Notes: a model not told the origin generated them from the letters alone. 64,000 nt of DNA from Paracoccus xiamenensis (GCF_011308835.1 NZ_JAAOHY010000008.1:86654-150653), one strand, 5' to 3'; shown: positions 34,381-42,778, counted from the stretch's first letter. Translations and numbers: made by a program.

Positions 34381-35298
34381 CTAACGCTCAGGCTCTGTAT
34401 AGGTCGCGCCGTAATCAGCGAAGATCTTGGCCATCCGGCCGTCTGCGATGGCCGCGCCGATGGCGTCGTCGACGCTATAGGCCAGATCGCGATAGGCCTG
34501 ATGGACGGCGACGCCCAGGGTCCAGGATCCCATGCTGAAACCGGGTATGGGTTCGGCCGAAACCGGGTATTCGGAGCCAGCGGCATATTCCAGTTGCACC
34601 CTTGGTCCCATCGCGGCCGCAACCCCGTCCTGGCCGATCTCTCCCACCGCCGCAACCGGATCGGGGACATGGACGATGTTCGGCCTGACCTGCCCGCCAA
34701 ATGCGCCCGACAGGAAGAAATCGCTGATACTGTCATTTTCGACCGCGACCTTGTCGAAACGGAAATAGGCGGGGGTCGGCGGCGTGTCAGGATAGATTGC
34801 CGGATCATAGGCGATTGCGATGCGTTCCTCGAAATACTGGCCGGTGATGACGACCATCTCGTTCCGGCAGGCGAAGTCGATATTGTAGGGTACATGCATC
34901 AGCACGTTGACGATGGGCGCGCCAAGCTTCGAATGCTGCCAGAGATAGGTGCGCATATCGTTGTCGACATTCTCGCCCGCCTGAACCAGTTCGAAGCGCG
35001 CCTCCAGCCCCATCTCGGCGGCGATGATCTGGCCCAGATCCACGTCGATGCCAGCCGGCGCGCCATCTTTCAGGAAAGAGAAGGGCGGAAAATCCTCGTA
35101 GACGCCGAAGGTCATATAGCCCTGATCGAAAATCTGATCGAGCTCCTGCCCGACGATGTCGCGCCCGGTATTCTGCGGCGGTGGCGGCGCGTCGAGGCCG
35201 CTGGGGATGTTTTCGCATTTCGCCAATGCCGGAGCGGCGGCAAGGCACAGCCATGCCGCCGCACTGATGGCTGCCCCTCGGATGATGCCCGATATCAA
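34381..35298 (-). CDS. Quinoprotein dehydrogenase-associated periplasmic binding protein (MxaJ/XoxJ-like)
   Basis: A 305-residue family 3-type solute-binding fold protein with a signal peptide ending near APALAKC. It shows YMTFGVYEDFPPFSFLKDG, DVDLGQIIAAEMGLEARFELV and FADYGATYTEPE at the end. Such proteins accompany PQQ dehydrogenases (TIGR03871-like; MxaJ and XoxJ), where they are thought to help activate or mature the enzyme; no permease partner accompanies this one. It overlaps the cytochrome gene by four bases and is co-transcribed with it. Confidence 0.85.
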   Translation of the reverse strand: MISGIIRGAAISAAAWLCLAAAPALAKCENIPSGLDAPPPPQNTGRDIVGQELDQIFDQGYMTFGVYEDFPPFSFLKDGAPAGIDVDLGQIIAAEMGLEARFELVQAGENVDNDMRTYLWQHSKLGAPIVNVLMHVPYNIDFACRNEMVVITGQYFEERIAIAYDPAIYPDTPPTPAYFRFDKVAVENDSISDFFLSGAFGGQVRPNIVHVPDPVAAVGEIGQDGVAAAMGPRVQLEYAAGSEYPVSAEPIPGFSMGSWTLGVAVHQAYRDLAYSVDDAIGAAIADGRMAKIFADYGATYTEPER

Positions 35299-36020
35299 TT
35301 TGCCGCCGACAGGCCGATGGTCAGGGTCTCGGCAGCCGCACGATGGGCGGGTGCGTCGCCCGTCAGCGCATTCGCCGCGCGCAGCGCGATGCTGTCGGTG
35401 CGCCCCTCGCCGTATGCCGTCGGGATCTCGGCCGACATGGTCGAAAGCTCGTCGCGGATCGTCGCCGTCTCGTCGGTGAATTGTGCTGCATCCCCGCCGC
35501 CCTGCACCTCGGTTCCGATTTCGGCCAGCCGGTCGCGGATCTCGGTCAGGCGCGCGTTCAGGCTGTCATAGGCGCCATCCTCGGGCCGGCTTTCGACATA
35601 GGTCTTGATCGCCCATGCCGCCTTTTCGTCCAGCACCTCGCCAAAGCCCGGCATCTTGGTGGTGCCGTCCTGCGTATAGCCGTTGATGAAGCGTTCCAGA
35701 TACCATTCATCGCCGAATTCGTTCGGCTCAAGATAGCGCAGGTCGGGGGCCAGGCCACCCGACACGGCGCCCAGCCCATGACAGCGCGCGCAGTTCTGGG
35801 TGTATCCGGATTCGCCCACCGCGACGACCTGCTGCCACACATCGTCCTCGGCTTCGCGATAGGGGTTTTCCATCAGCCATTCCCCGCCTGCGCTTTCCAG
35901 ATCGGGCAGCGCATCGGTATTGACCGGCTGCGGCGCGACATCGCCATGTGCGAAGGCGGCACCGGCAAGGCCGATCAGGATGACGGGAAGAAGTCGCTTG
36001 CTGTGGTGCAGTCCGGTCAT
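35295..36020 (-). CDS. pedF: Cytochrome c-550, PedF type (electron acceptor of PQQ alcohol dehydrogenase)
   Basis: A periplasmic monohaem cytochrome c of 241 residues. The haem motif is CARCH in NCARCHGLGAVSGGLAPDLRYL, and the axial Met is likely in TKMPGFGEVLDEKAAWAIKTY. It resembles the c550 PedF proteins that accept electrons from PQQ ethanol dehydrogenase. The C-terminal extension of about 80 residues after the haem domain is helical and of unknown role. ATG 36020 follows AGGAGAG; the frame is open to 36185 but that part has no signal peptide and runs through the shared promoter. Confidence 0.88.
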   Translation of the reverse strand: MTGLHHSKRLLPVILIGLAGAAFAHGDVAPQPVNTDALPDLESAGGEWLMENPYREAEDDVWQQVVAVGESGYTQNCARCHGLGAVSGGLAPDLRYLEPNEFGDEWYLERFINGYTQDGTTKMPGFGEVLDEKAAWAIKTYVESRPEDGAYDSLNARLTEIRDRLAEIGTEVQGGGDAAQFTDETATIRDELSTMSAEIPTAYGEGRTDSIALRAANALTGDAPAHRAAAETLTIGLSAAN

Positions 36021-36154
36021 GGTGGCTCTCCTGCTTGTGCTTGCTGTCTGCGTCGGCCGGCGCGCTGCCGGTCCGGTTTTCTTCCCCAGAGCTTCGTGGC
36101 TGAGACACCCGAGGCGCAATGCGACCTTCGGACAGGTTGGCCGTTTTCGGTATC

Positions 36155-36172
36155 CGACCTTGGTCGAATATG
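36155..36172 (+). promoter_or_regulatory. Shared regulon motif, copy 2 (cytochrome / ABC divergent promoter)
   Basis: CGACCTTGGTCGAATATG: a perfect CGACC-TT-GGTCG palindrome followed by AATATG. It lies between the minus-strand cytochrome operon and the plus-strand ABC operon, 54 bases before the latter's GTG. Confidence 0.68.
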
Positions 36173-36226
36173 GCCGCAGCGACACTTTGCTAACCTGCTG
36201 ACAGCAGAGGGAAAGGACGTTCCGGC

Positions 36227-37372
36227 GTGAAACTGTATCCGATCATCATTTTCGCAGCCGCCGCCACGCCTGCCGCCGCGGTCGAGGTCAATGTCATCTA
36301 TCTGGAACGCCAAACGGTGCGGCCGCCCGTGCTGTCCAACCTGGACGAACGCCCCGAGGATCTGGGCATTGCCGGCGCGCGGCTTGCGGTCGAGGACAAT
36401 TCCAGTTCCGGCAAGTTTCTTGGCCATGACTATCGGCTGGACGTCCTGCAAGTCGCGCCAGAGGACGCATTTGATCCCACGCTGCTGGGTGACGCGGACC
36501 TGATCATCGCCGATGCGCCGCCTGCCGACCTGAACGCGCTGGCGGATGCCAGGCCCGATGCGCTGATCTTCAACGCCACCAGTTCCGACAATGGCCTTCG
36601 GGCGGGTGGTTGCCGGGTGAACCTGCTGCACGCGACGCCTTCGGACGCCATGCTGGCCGATGCGCTTGGCCAGTTCGTCGCCAGCCGCCGCTGGGAAGAC
36701 CTCGCCATGATCGTCGGGCCACGCGACGGCGATGCCGCCCTTGCCGAGACCTATCGGCAGTCGCTGGCAAAGTTCGGCGCGGCCATCGACAGCGAGAAGG
36801 TCTGGCCCTTCGATGCCGACCTGCGCCGGTCGGCCGGGGCCGAGGTGCCGCTGTTCACGCAGGAGTTGGGCGATTACGACCTGCTGCTGATCGCTGACGG
36901 CACCGATGATTTCGCCCGCTACGTTCCCTTTAACACCTGGCTTCCGCGCCCGGTCGCGGGTGGGGCGGGCCTGCAGGCGAAGGGCTGGGCGCCGGTGGTC
37001 GAACAGGCGGGTGCTGCGCAGTTGCAAAGCCGTTTCGTGGAACTGGCAGGCCGCGACATGGCGCCCGAGGATTTCGGCGCCTGGGTCGCCATGCGCAGCA
37101 TTGGCGAGGCTGTCACGCGCACGGGCAAGGCCGATGCCGCCAGTATCCGCGCCCATGTCCTGTCGGATGAATTCGAACTCGCCGCATTTCTGGGTCGCCC
37201 GCTCAGCTATCGCGGGTGGGACGGCCAGCTTCGCCAGCCGATCCCGCTGGTGACGGCAGAGGCCCTTGTCGCGCAGGCCCCGCTGGAAGGGTTCCTGCAC
37301 GAGGTGAACGAAATGGATACGCTTGGCGTCGATCGCCGCGAAAGCGAATGCCGGGCTTTTGACGGAGGATGA
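36227..37372 (+). CDS. PQQ-associated ABC system substrate-binding protein
   Basis: A 381-residue periplasmic protein, branched-chain amino acid binding (Leu/Ile/Val-like) fold. It has a signal peptide ending near TPAAAVE and the paired lobes VNVIYLERQTV and LAMIVGPRDGDAALAETYRQSL. It matches the binding protein of the ABC set that accompanies PQQ alcohol dehydrogenases (TIGR03863-like). The GTG start follows AGGGAAAGGA. It overlaps the beta-propeller gene. Most binding proteins serve importers, but the permease in this operon is of the ABC-2 type, so its role is unclear. Confidence 0.85.
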   Translation: MKLYPIIIFAAAATPAAAVEVNVIYLERQTVRPPVLSNLDERPEDLGIAGARLAVEDNSSSGKFLGHDYRLDVLQVAPEDAFDPTLLGDADLIIADAPPADLNALADARPDALIFNATSSDNGLRAGGCRVNLLHATPSDAMLADALGQFVASRRWEDLAMIVGPRDGDAALAETYRQSLAKFGAAIDSEKVWPFDADLRRSAGAEVPLFTQELGDYDLLLIADGTDDFARYVPFNTWLPRPVAGGAGLQAKGWAPVVEQAGAAQLQSRFVELAGRDMAPEDFGAWVAMRSIGEAVTRTGKADAASIRAHVLSDEFELAAFLGRPLSYRGWDGQLRQPIPLVTAEALVAQAPLEGFLHEVNEMDTLGVDRRESECRAFDGG

Positions 37373-37374
37373 CC

Positions 37375-38343
37375 ATGCGCCCCATTCTTGCCGCCCTGAC
37401 GCTGACCACCTTTCTGACGCCCGCAATGGCGGATGAGATCTGGGTGACCAACGAAAAGGACGATACCGTCAGCGTGATCGACGTCGCCACGCAGGAGGTC
37501 ATCCAGACCTACCCGACGGGAGAGCGTCCGCGCGGACTGACCTTCGCGCAGGATCATTCCGTTCTGTATATCTGCGCATCCGACAGCGACACCGTGCAGG
37601 TCATGGACCCCGATACAGGTGAGATCCTGCACGAGCTGCCCTCGGGCGAGGATCCCGAACAGTTCGTCCTGCATCCCGACAATCGGCACCTTTATATCGC
37701 CAATGAAGATGATGCGATCACCACCGTCGTCGATACCGAAACGCGCAGTGTGGTCGCGCAGATCGACGTGGGGATCGAGCCCGAGGGGATGGCGATTTCG
37801 CCCGATGGGAAGGTCCAGATCACCACTTCGGAAACGACCAATATGGCGCATTGGATCGACACCGAAACGAACCAGATCTTCGCCAACACGCTGGTCGATG
37901 CCCGCCCGCGCGATGCCGAATTCGCCAAGGACGGGGCCGAGCTTTGGGTTTCGGCGGAAATCGGCGGCACGGTGTCTGTCTTCAATACCGCCGATCAATC
38001 CGAGATCACCAAGATCGCTTTCGAGATCACCGGCGTCCATCCCGACAAGATCCAGCCCGTGGGCATGCGGATGACACCCGACCAGAAAACGATGTTCATC
38101 GCGCTTGGCCCCGCCAACCACATCGCCGTGGTCGATGCCGAAACCTACGCGGTGCGCGATTACATCCTTGTCGGGCGGCGCGTCTGGCACATGGATTTCT
38201 CGCCCGACAACAGCCTGCTGTTCACCACCAATGGTGTGTCCGGTGATGTCACTGTCATCGACGTGGCATCGGAAAAAGCGCTGAAGACGATCAAGGTCGG
38301 GCGCTTTCCCTGGGGTGCCGCGGCGCGTCCCGCCAGCAACTGA
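37375..38343 (+). CDS. PQQ-associated YVTN-type beta-propeller protein
   Basis: A 322-residue secreted seven-bladed beta-propeller. Signal peptide about 1-20 (ILAALTLTTFLTPAMA). Repeating blade motifs include DEIWVTNEKDDTVSVIDV, VLYICASDSDTVQVMDP, LYIANEDDAITTVVD and LLFTTNGVSGDVTVID. It corresponds to the TIGR03866-type protein encoded with PQQ-linked ABC genes. No PQQ tryptophan-docking motif is seen, so it is probably not an enzyme. ATG 37375 with GGAGG at 37364 is chosen over the ATG six bases earlier. Confidence 0.86.
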   Translation: MRPILAALTLTTFLTPAMADEIWVTNEKDDTVSVIDVATQEVIQTYPTGERPRGLTFAQDHSVLYICASDSDTVQVMDPDTGEILHELPSGEDPEQFVLHPDNRHLYIANEDDAITTVVDTETRSVVAQIDVGIEPEGMAISPDGKVQITTSETTNMAHWIDTETNQIFANTLVDARPRDAEFAKDGAELWVSAEIGGTVSVFNTADQSEITKIAFEITGVHPDKIQPVGMRMTPDQKTMFIALGPANHIAVVDAETYAVRDYILVGRRVWHMDFSPDNSLLFTTNGVSGDVTVIDVASEKALKTIKVGRFPWGAAARPASN

Positions 38344-38355
38344 CGGAGGAAAATC

Positions 38356-38796
38356 ATGCTGAAACCGATGACCGCCATGGGCCTGGCGCTTTGCCTTGCC
38401 TTGCCCGCCGCCGCGCAGGATGCCGATGATGACGACGCTCTGCCGGCGGGTCTTCTGGCGGGACCGAACAAGCAGGATCTGCCCGAGATCATCCTGTCGG
38501 TCGGCGAACCGCTGGGCGAGCCATGGGCGCTGAAATCTGGCGGCTATTACGAGGTCGAGATCACCTCGGACGGATCGGGAGAGATTGCCCTTGCCGGGGC
38601 CGCCTTCCTGCGCGCCATCTGGATCGACGAGATCGTCATCGAGGGGCTGGAGATCCGGCCGTTTGGCCTCGACAGTCTGGAATTCGACGAGGCCGGGACG
38701 ATGGAGATCGGCTTTGTCGCCATCAAGCCCGGCAGCTATGAACTGGCGGTGCCGAACGGTGGCGAGACGCAGCGGCTTCAGATCGTGATCGAATAG
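38356..38796 (+). CDS. Hypothetical secreted protein in the PQQ-associated ABC operon
   Basis: A 146-residue protein with a clear signal peptide ending near LPAAAQD and an acidic mature start (DADDDDALPAGLL). The rest is predicted beta-rich (YYEVEITSDGSGEIALAGAAFLRAIWIDE, GSYELAVPNGG), resembling a small cupredoxin-like or immunoglobulin-like domain, but the metal-binding residues of a cupredoxin are not evident. GGAGG precedes the ATG. It is tightly placed between the propeller and the ABC ATPase, so it probably works with that transporter. I do not recognise a named family. Confidence 0.7.
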   Translation: MLKPMTAMGLALCLALPAAAQDADDDDALPAGLLAGPNKQDLPEIILSVGEPLGEPWALKSGGYYEVEITSDGSGEIALAGAAFLRAIWIDEIVIEGLEIRPFGLDSLEFDEAGTMEIGFVAIKPGSYELAVPNGGETQRLQIVIE

Positions 38797-38799
38797 GCG

Positions 38800-39519
38800 A
38801 TGTCCGGGCTGAACATCGCCGATGTCAGCTTTGACTATGGCGCCAAGCGCGCGCTGGATGGGGTCAGCCTTACGGCTGAACCCGGCCGGTTCACGGCGCT
38901 GCTGGGGCCGAACGGTGCCGGGAAATCGACGCTTTTCGCGCTGATCAGCGGTCTGATCGCAACGCGGCGGGGTAGGGTGCTGGTCGAGGGCTTCGACATC
39001 GCCACCAATCCACGCGCGGCGCTGAGCCGGCTGGGCATCGTGTTTCAGGCGCAGACTTTGGATCTGGATCTGACGGTGCGCCATAACCTGCGCTATTTCG
39101 GCGCGCTGCACGGCATGTCCGGCAAAGAACTGGACCACCGCATCGACGCCGCAATGGACCGGCTGGACATGCGCGACCGTCTGGCCGAGCGCGCGGCCGA
39201 GTTGAATGGCGGTCATCGCCGCCGGATGGAGATCGCCCGCGCGCTTCTGCACCGGCCCTCGGTTCTGGTGCTGGACGAGCCGACCGTGGGGCTGGATGTG
39301 GCCTCGCGCATGGCGATAACCCGGCATGTCCATGACCTTGCGGCGGATGAAGGGCTGGCCGTCTTCTGGGCCACGCATCTTGTCGACGAAATCGCGGATG
39401 GCGATCACCTCGTGTTGCTGCACAAGGGCAGGGTGCTGGCGGCGGGGCAGGCAGGCGCCTTACGCGGGCAGGTGCCGCTGAACGACTGGTTCCTGGGTCA
39501 GACGCGGGTGCCGGCATGA
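38800..39519 (+). CDS. ABC transporter ATP-binding protein (PQQ-associated ABC-2 system)
   Basis: A 239-residue ABC-2-type ATPase. Walker A is LLGPNGAGKSTLFALISG (about residues 30-47), Walker B VLVLDEPTVGLD (about 157-168), and the H-loop is in FWATHLVDE. The signature motif reads LNGGHRRRMEIARA, a departure from LSGGQ. It matches the TIGR03864-like protein of PQQ alcohol dehydrogenase clusters. It starts three bases after the hypothetical gene and overlaps the permease gene by four. Confidence 0.88.
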   Translation: MSGLNIADVSFDYGAKRALDGVSLTAEPGRFTALLGPNGAGKSTLFALISGLIATRRGRVLVEGFDIATNPRAALSRLGIVFQAQTLDLDLTVRHNLRYFGALHGMSGKELDHRIDAAMDRLDMRDRLAERAAELNGGHRRRMEIARALLHRPSVLVLDEPTVGLDVASRMAITRHVHDLAADEGLAVFWATHLVDEIADGDHLVLLHKGRVLAAGQAGALRGQVPLNDWFLGQTRVPA

Positions 39520-40304
39520 GTTACCGTATCGCGCTGACCGCCATAACCCTGCGAGAGCTTCGCCGCTTTCTGTCCCAGCGGGGCCGGTTTTTTGCGGCGC
39601 TGGTGCGACCACTCGTCTGGCTGGTGGTCTTTGCCGCCGGGTTCCGCGCAGCACTCGGCCTGTCGATCATTCCGCCCTACCAGACCTATATCACCTATGA
39701 GGTCTATATCACGCCGGGGCTTTGCGGGATGATCCTGCTGTTCGCAGGCATGCAGAACGCGCTTTCGCTGGTCTATGACCGCGAGATGGGGACCATGCGA
39801 TTGCTGCTGAGCAGCCCCTTGCCGCGCCCGTTCATCCTGTTCGCCAAGCTGTTCGCGGGCACCGTGGTTGCGGTCGCGCAGGTCTATGCTTTTCTCGCCG
39901 TCGCCGTGCTGATCGGGGTGGATATTCCGCTTGCGGGGCTGGTGTTCATCCTTCCGGCACTGATCCTGTCGGGTATGATGCTGGGTTCGCTGGGGCTGTT
40001 GCTGTCGGCGACCATCTCGCGGCTGGAAAACTTCGCCGGGGTGATGAACTTCGTGATCTTCCCGATGTTTTTCCTGTCGACGGCGCTTTATCCGCTGTGG
40101 AAAATGGCCGAAAGTTCGCCACTGCTGCGCGATATCTGCGCGGTGAACCCGTTTTCCCATGCGGTCGAGTTGATCCGCTTTGCCCTCTACGGCCAGATCG
40201 CCCCGGTCGCGCTGTTGGTGGTGCTGGGTTGTGGCGCCGTCTTCTTTGCACTTGCGGTTTTCTTCTATGATCCCCGGCGCGGGTTGCAGCGCAGCAAGGC
40301 CTAG
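39516..40304 (+). CDS. ABC-2 type permease (PQQ-associated system)
   Basis: A 262-residue membrane protein of the ABC-2 family, with six hydrophobic segments including WLVVFAAGFRAALGL and VTVAVAQVYAFLAVAVLIG-like stretches. The family signature region LLRDICAVNPFSHAVELIRFALYG precedes the last helix. ABC-2 permeases usually export, for example polysaccharide, antibiotic or haem-linked material. The stop shares its CTAG bases with the stop of the convergent ATPase gene. Confidence 0.87.
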   Translation: MSYRIALTAITLRELRRFLSQRGRFFAALVRPLVWLVVFAAGFRAALGLSIIPPYQTYITYEVYITPGLCGMILLFAGMQNALSLVYDREMGTMRLLLSSPLPRPFILFAKLFAGTVVAVAQVYAFLAVAVLIGVDIPLAGLVFILPALILSGMMLGSLGLLLSATISRLENFAGVMNFVIFPMFFLSTALYPLWKMAESSPLLRDICAVNPFSHAVELIRFALYGQIAPVALLVVLGCGAVFFALAVFFYDPRRGLQRSKA

Positions 40305-40924
40305 GCGGTCTGCATCTGCGGCATATCCCCGGACTTGCAAACCAATCTGGCCGGCTGGCCCGTCAGTTCCGCGCGCCGATCGGCAAGCTGGCGCGCCTCG
40401 TGTCTGCTATGGGTCACGAAGATCGTCGCCGGGCGATGGCTGTCGATCAACTCGCGCGTCAGCATCAACAGGTCGGCGACGCGGTCGGGGTCCAGCGAGG
40501 TGAAGGGCTCGTCAAGGATCAGGATGTCGGGCGGTACCACAAAGGCCCGTGCCAGCGCCACGCGCCGGGCCTGACCCAGCGAAAGGGCGCGCGGATAGGT
40601 GTTTTCGTGACCCGCCAGTCCGACGCGGGTCAGCATCTGACCTATCGCGGCGGCACTCGCGCGGGTCGTCAGGCGGATATTGTCGCCGACATTGCGCCAG
40701 GGCATCAGGCGCGGCTCCTGAAAGACCATGCTCATCCGGCCCGTGGCTTCGACACGGCCATCAAAATCATCGTCCAGACCGGCAAGGATGCGCAGAAGCG
40801 TCGATTTGCCCACGCCCGAGGGGCCTTCTATCGCAAGCACCTCGCCCCGCGCGACTTCCAGCGCGATGGGGCCGAGCACCTGTTTCGCGCCGAAGCGCTT
40901 GGATTGAATTTCGGCCCGGATCAT
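40301..40924 (-). CDS. ABC transporter ATP-binding protein (NitT/TauT type)
   Basis: A 207-residue ATPase of the nitrate/sulphonate/taurine transporter class. Walker A is IEGPSGVGKSTLLRILAG (near residue 35), the signature LSLGQARRVALARA shows the class's LSLGQ form, and Walker B is DILILDEPFTSLD. ATG 40924 overlaps the permease stop by four bases; the frame is open further upstream inside the permease gene. It is shorter than most (about 250), missing the C-terminal tail. Confidence 0.85.
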   Translation of the reverse strand: MIRAEIQSKRFGAKQVLGPIALEVARGEVLAIEGPSGVGKSTLLRILAGLDDDFDGRVEATGRMSMVFQEPRLMPWRNVGDNIRLTTRASAAAIGQMLTRVGLAGHENTYPRALSLGQARRVALARAFVVPPDILILDEPFTSLDPDRVADLLMLTRELIDSHRPATIFVTHSRHEARQLADRRAELTGQPARLVCKSGDMPQMQTA

Positions 40925-41739
40925 GGCGCGCGCCAGCGTCTGGCCGCGCGTTCCAGCGGCTGCATGACCAGCCATTCGATGGCCAGCATCACGATGATGA
41001 AGGCGAGCGCATAGGCGATGACGCGCGGTATGTCGAACATCTGGAAATAGAGATGGATCTTGAAGCCCATGCCGGAACCGCGGCCCAGAAACTCGACCAC
41101 CAGCACGATTTTCCAGATCAGCGCCAGACCCGACCGCGCCGCCCCGGCCAGCGACGGGGCAAGCTGGGGCAGGATCAGGTGGCGCAGCCGGTCGCCGCGG
41201 GACATGCGGTAAGCGGCGGCCATTTCGTCAAGGTCAGGGTCGATGACCTTCGCGCCCTCGCGCACCAGCACCGTGACTAGCGGGACCTTGTTCGCAACCA
41301 CTGCGACGATGGCGGCGGTTTCGCCCAGGCCCAGCCACAGATAGGACAGCACGATGGTGACAAGCGCGGGGATGTTCAGCGCGACCACCAGCCACGGATC
41401 GGCCCAGGCGTTCAGCCGGGCGCGCGTCCCCATGGCGAGCCCCAGTGCCGCGCCAATCAGCATTGCCAGCGCGAAGGAGATGGCGACCCGGCCAAGCGTG
41501 ATGCCCAACTGATAAGGCAGCGCGCCCGAAAGGGTTTCGGAAACGAGGATCGGCAGGATCTGGGCTGGTGACGGCGCGCGCGTGGGATCATTCAGCAGAT
41601 AGGCCAGCACCGCCCAACTGCCCAGAAGCATCAGGATTGAAACAAGCGCCGTAAGCCCGCGCCGGGCGGCGGGCGCGGACTGCGTGGCACGACCGGGGGC
41701 CGGCCGCGCTTTGCCGGTGACGCTAGTTAAAAAGGCCAT
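40921..41739 (-). CDS. ABC transporter permease (NitT/TauT type)
   Basis: A 272-residue inner-membrane permease with about six helices. The EAA-type loop lies in ELDEMAAAYRMSRGDRLRHLILPQLAPSL-like sequence near residue 175, the place where the ATPase docks. It starts inside the end of the binding-protein gene and overlaps the ATPase start, so all three are translationally coupled. The substrate is unknown. Confidence 0.86.
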   Translation of the reverse strand: MAFLTSVTGKARPAPGRATQSAPAARRGLTALVSILMLLGSWAVLAYLLNDPTRAPSPAQILPILVSETLSGALPYQLGITLGRVAISFALAMLIGAALGLAMGTRARLNAWADPWLVVALNIPALVTIVLSYLWLGLGETAAIVAVVANKVPLVTVLVREGAKVIDPDLDEMAAAYRMSRGDRLRHLILPQLAPSLAGAARSGLALIWKIVLVVEFLGRGSGMGFKIHLYFQMFDIPRVIAYALAFIIVMLAIEWLVMQPLERAARRWRAP

Positions 41740-42679
41740 CGGGCAGCTCGGTCATGTCGCCCACAAGATCCGGCCCCCCCAGACGCGCCATCAAGTCGAA
41801 GGTCTTGGCGACCTGCTGCACGTCGACCTCTGCAACCGATGGAATGCCGGCACGGTAGCCCGCCTTGAGCGCCGCAAACTCGGCATCGTCCTTGGCGTTC
41901 ATGCTGGGCCGCAGGGCGTCCCAGGCGGCGTCATCGGTGGCAAGGATTTGCTTCGCCTCATTCGAGGCATCGGTCAGCCCCTTGATAAGCTCGGGCGCAA
42001 CATCTCCGCGCACGACATAGCCCAGAAGCGGGATTTCAGGGTCAAGCCCAAGCGCCGCTGCCGCATCCGCGACCGACAGCAGCACCCGCATCCCGGCGGC
42101 CTCTTGCTTGGCGTTGAAATGCCAGAAGTTGATTGCGCCCGCGACATCGCCATCAAGCGCCGAGGCCATGATAAGGGGCGGCGCACCAAAGACCGGTTCG
42201 GTCCGTTCGGCCAGATCAACCCCGTATTCCTGCAGCGCATAGGCGCGCAGGATGATCCAGGATTTGTCCAGCGGACCGCCCGCGATGCCGATTTTCTGGT
42301 CGAACAGATCGTCAAGGCTGTCCATGTCGCTGTCGCCCGCGACCATCACGCCGCCGACGGCCGTCGAATAGGGAATGAAGACGAAATCCTGTCCGGCTGC
42401 GCGCATTTTCGCGGCCCAGATCCAGTCCGACACGATGGCATCCGCTTCGCCGCCCTGAAGGGCGATGCGGGCGGCGTCATTGGCTGCCACGCCCATGACC
42501 GACATGGTCAAGCCGTTCTTTTCGTCCAGGCCGTTGGCGCGGATCGTGTCCAGCTCCCAGTTGACGGTCCCCGATTCCAGCGTGGCGATTTTCAACTCGG
42601 CAGAATGCGCGGCGCCAAGGGCCAGCATCGACAGACAGCCCGTGATCGCCCCGAGCGCAAGTCTCTTGAAATCGCGCAT
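41723..42679 (-). CDS. ABC transporter substrate-binding protein (NitT/TauT type)
   Basis: A 318-residue periplasmic binding protein with signal peptide MRDFKRLALGAITGCLSML...AHSA. Lobe motifs are LKIATLESGTVNWELDTI and GIAGGPLDKSWIIL. ATG 42679 follows GGAGGG; the longer frame to 42973 would run through the promoter and lacks a signal peptide. It is divergent from the PQQ alcohol dehydrogenase and shares its promoter region with two copies of the regulon motif, so it likely imports something needed for alcohol oxidation. The ligand cannot be told. Confidence 0.86.
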   Translation of the reverse strand: MRDFKRLALGAITGCLSMLALGAAHSAELKIATLESGTVNWELDTIRANGLDEKNGLTMSVMGVAANDAARIALQGGEADAIVSDWIWAAKMRAAGQDFVFIPYSTAVGGVMVAGDSDMDSLDDLFDQKIGIAGGPLDKSWIILRAYALQEYGVDLAERTEPVFGAPPLIMASALDGDVAGAINFWHFNAKQEAAGMRVLLSVADAAAALGLDPEIPLLGYVVRGDVAPELIKGLTDASNEAKQILATDDAAWDALRPSMNAKDDAEFAALKAGYRAGIPSVAEVDVQQVAKTFDLMARLGGPDLVGDMTELPDGLFN

Positions 42680-42745
42680 CGCATTCCCTCCGATTCTGCG
42701 GCTCCGCTTTTCGGATGATCCGGCATCGTCCGGTATCGCGCCACG

Positions 42746-42778
42746 CGACCAAAGTCGTAGCGACCAAGGTCGCATATG
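42746..42778 (+). promoter_or_regulatory. Shared regulon motif, tandem copies 3 and 4 (PQQ alcohol dehydrogenase promoter)
   Basis: CGACCAAAGTCG (42746-42757) and CGACCAAGGTCGCATATG (42761-42778) stand 15 bases apart in phase. The second is identical to the 18-base site at 29344. They lie between the NitT/TauT binding-protein gene and the alcohol dehydrogenase gene, which starts 61 bases further on. Confidence 0.72.

Noticed and set aside
36021..36185. Longer N-terminus for the cytochrome c gene (start 36185)
   Set aside because: The extra 55 residues lack a signal peptide and would run through the shared inverted repeat; ATG 36020 has AGGAGAG and a proper signal peptide.
37207..39423. 738-residue minus-strand open frame
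   Set aside because: It is antisense to four real genes (binding protein, propeller, small protein, ATPase) and has low-complexity, Arg/His/Asp-rich sequence without motifs, as expected from GC-rich codon-position shadows.
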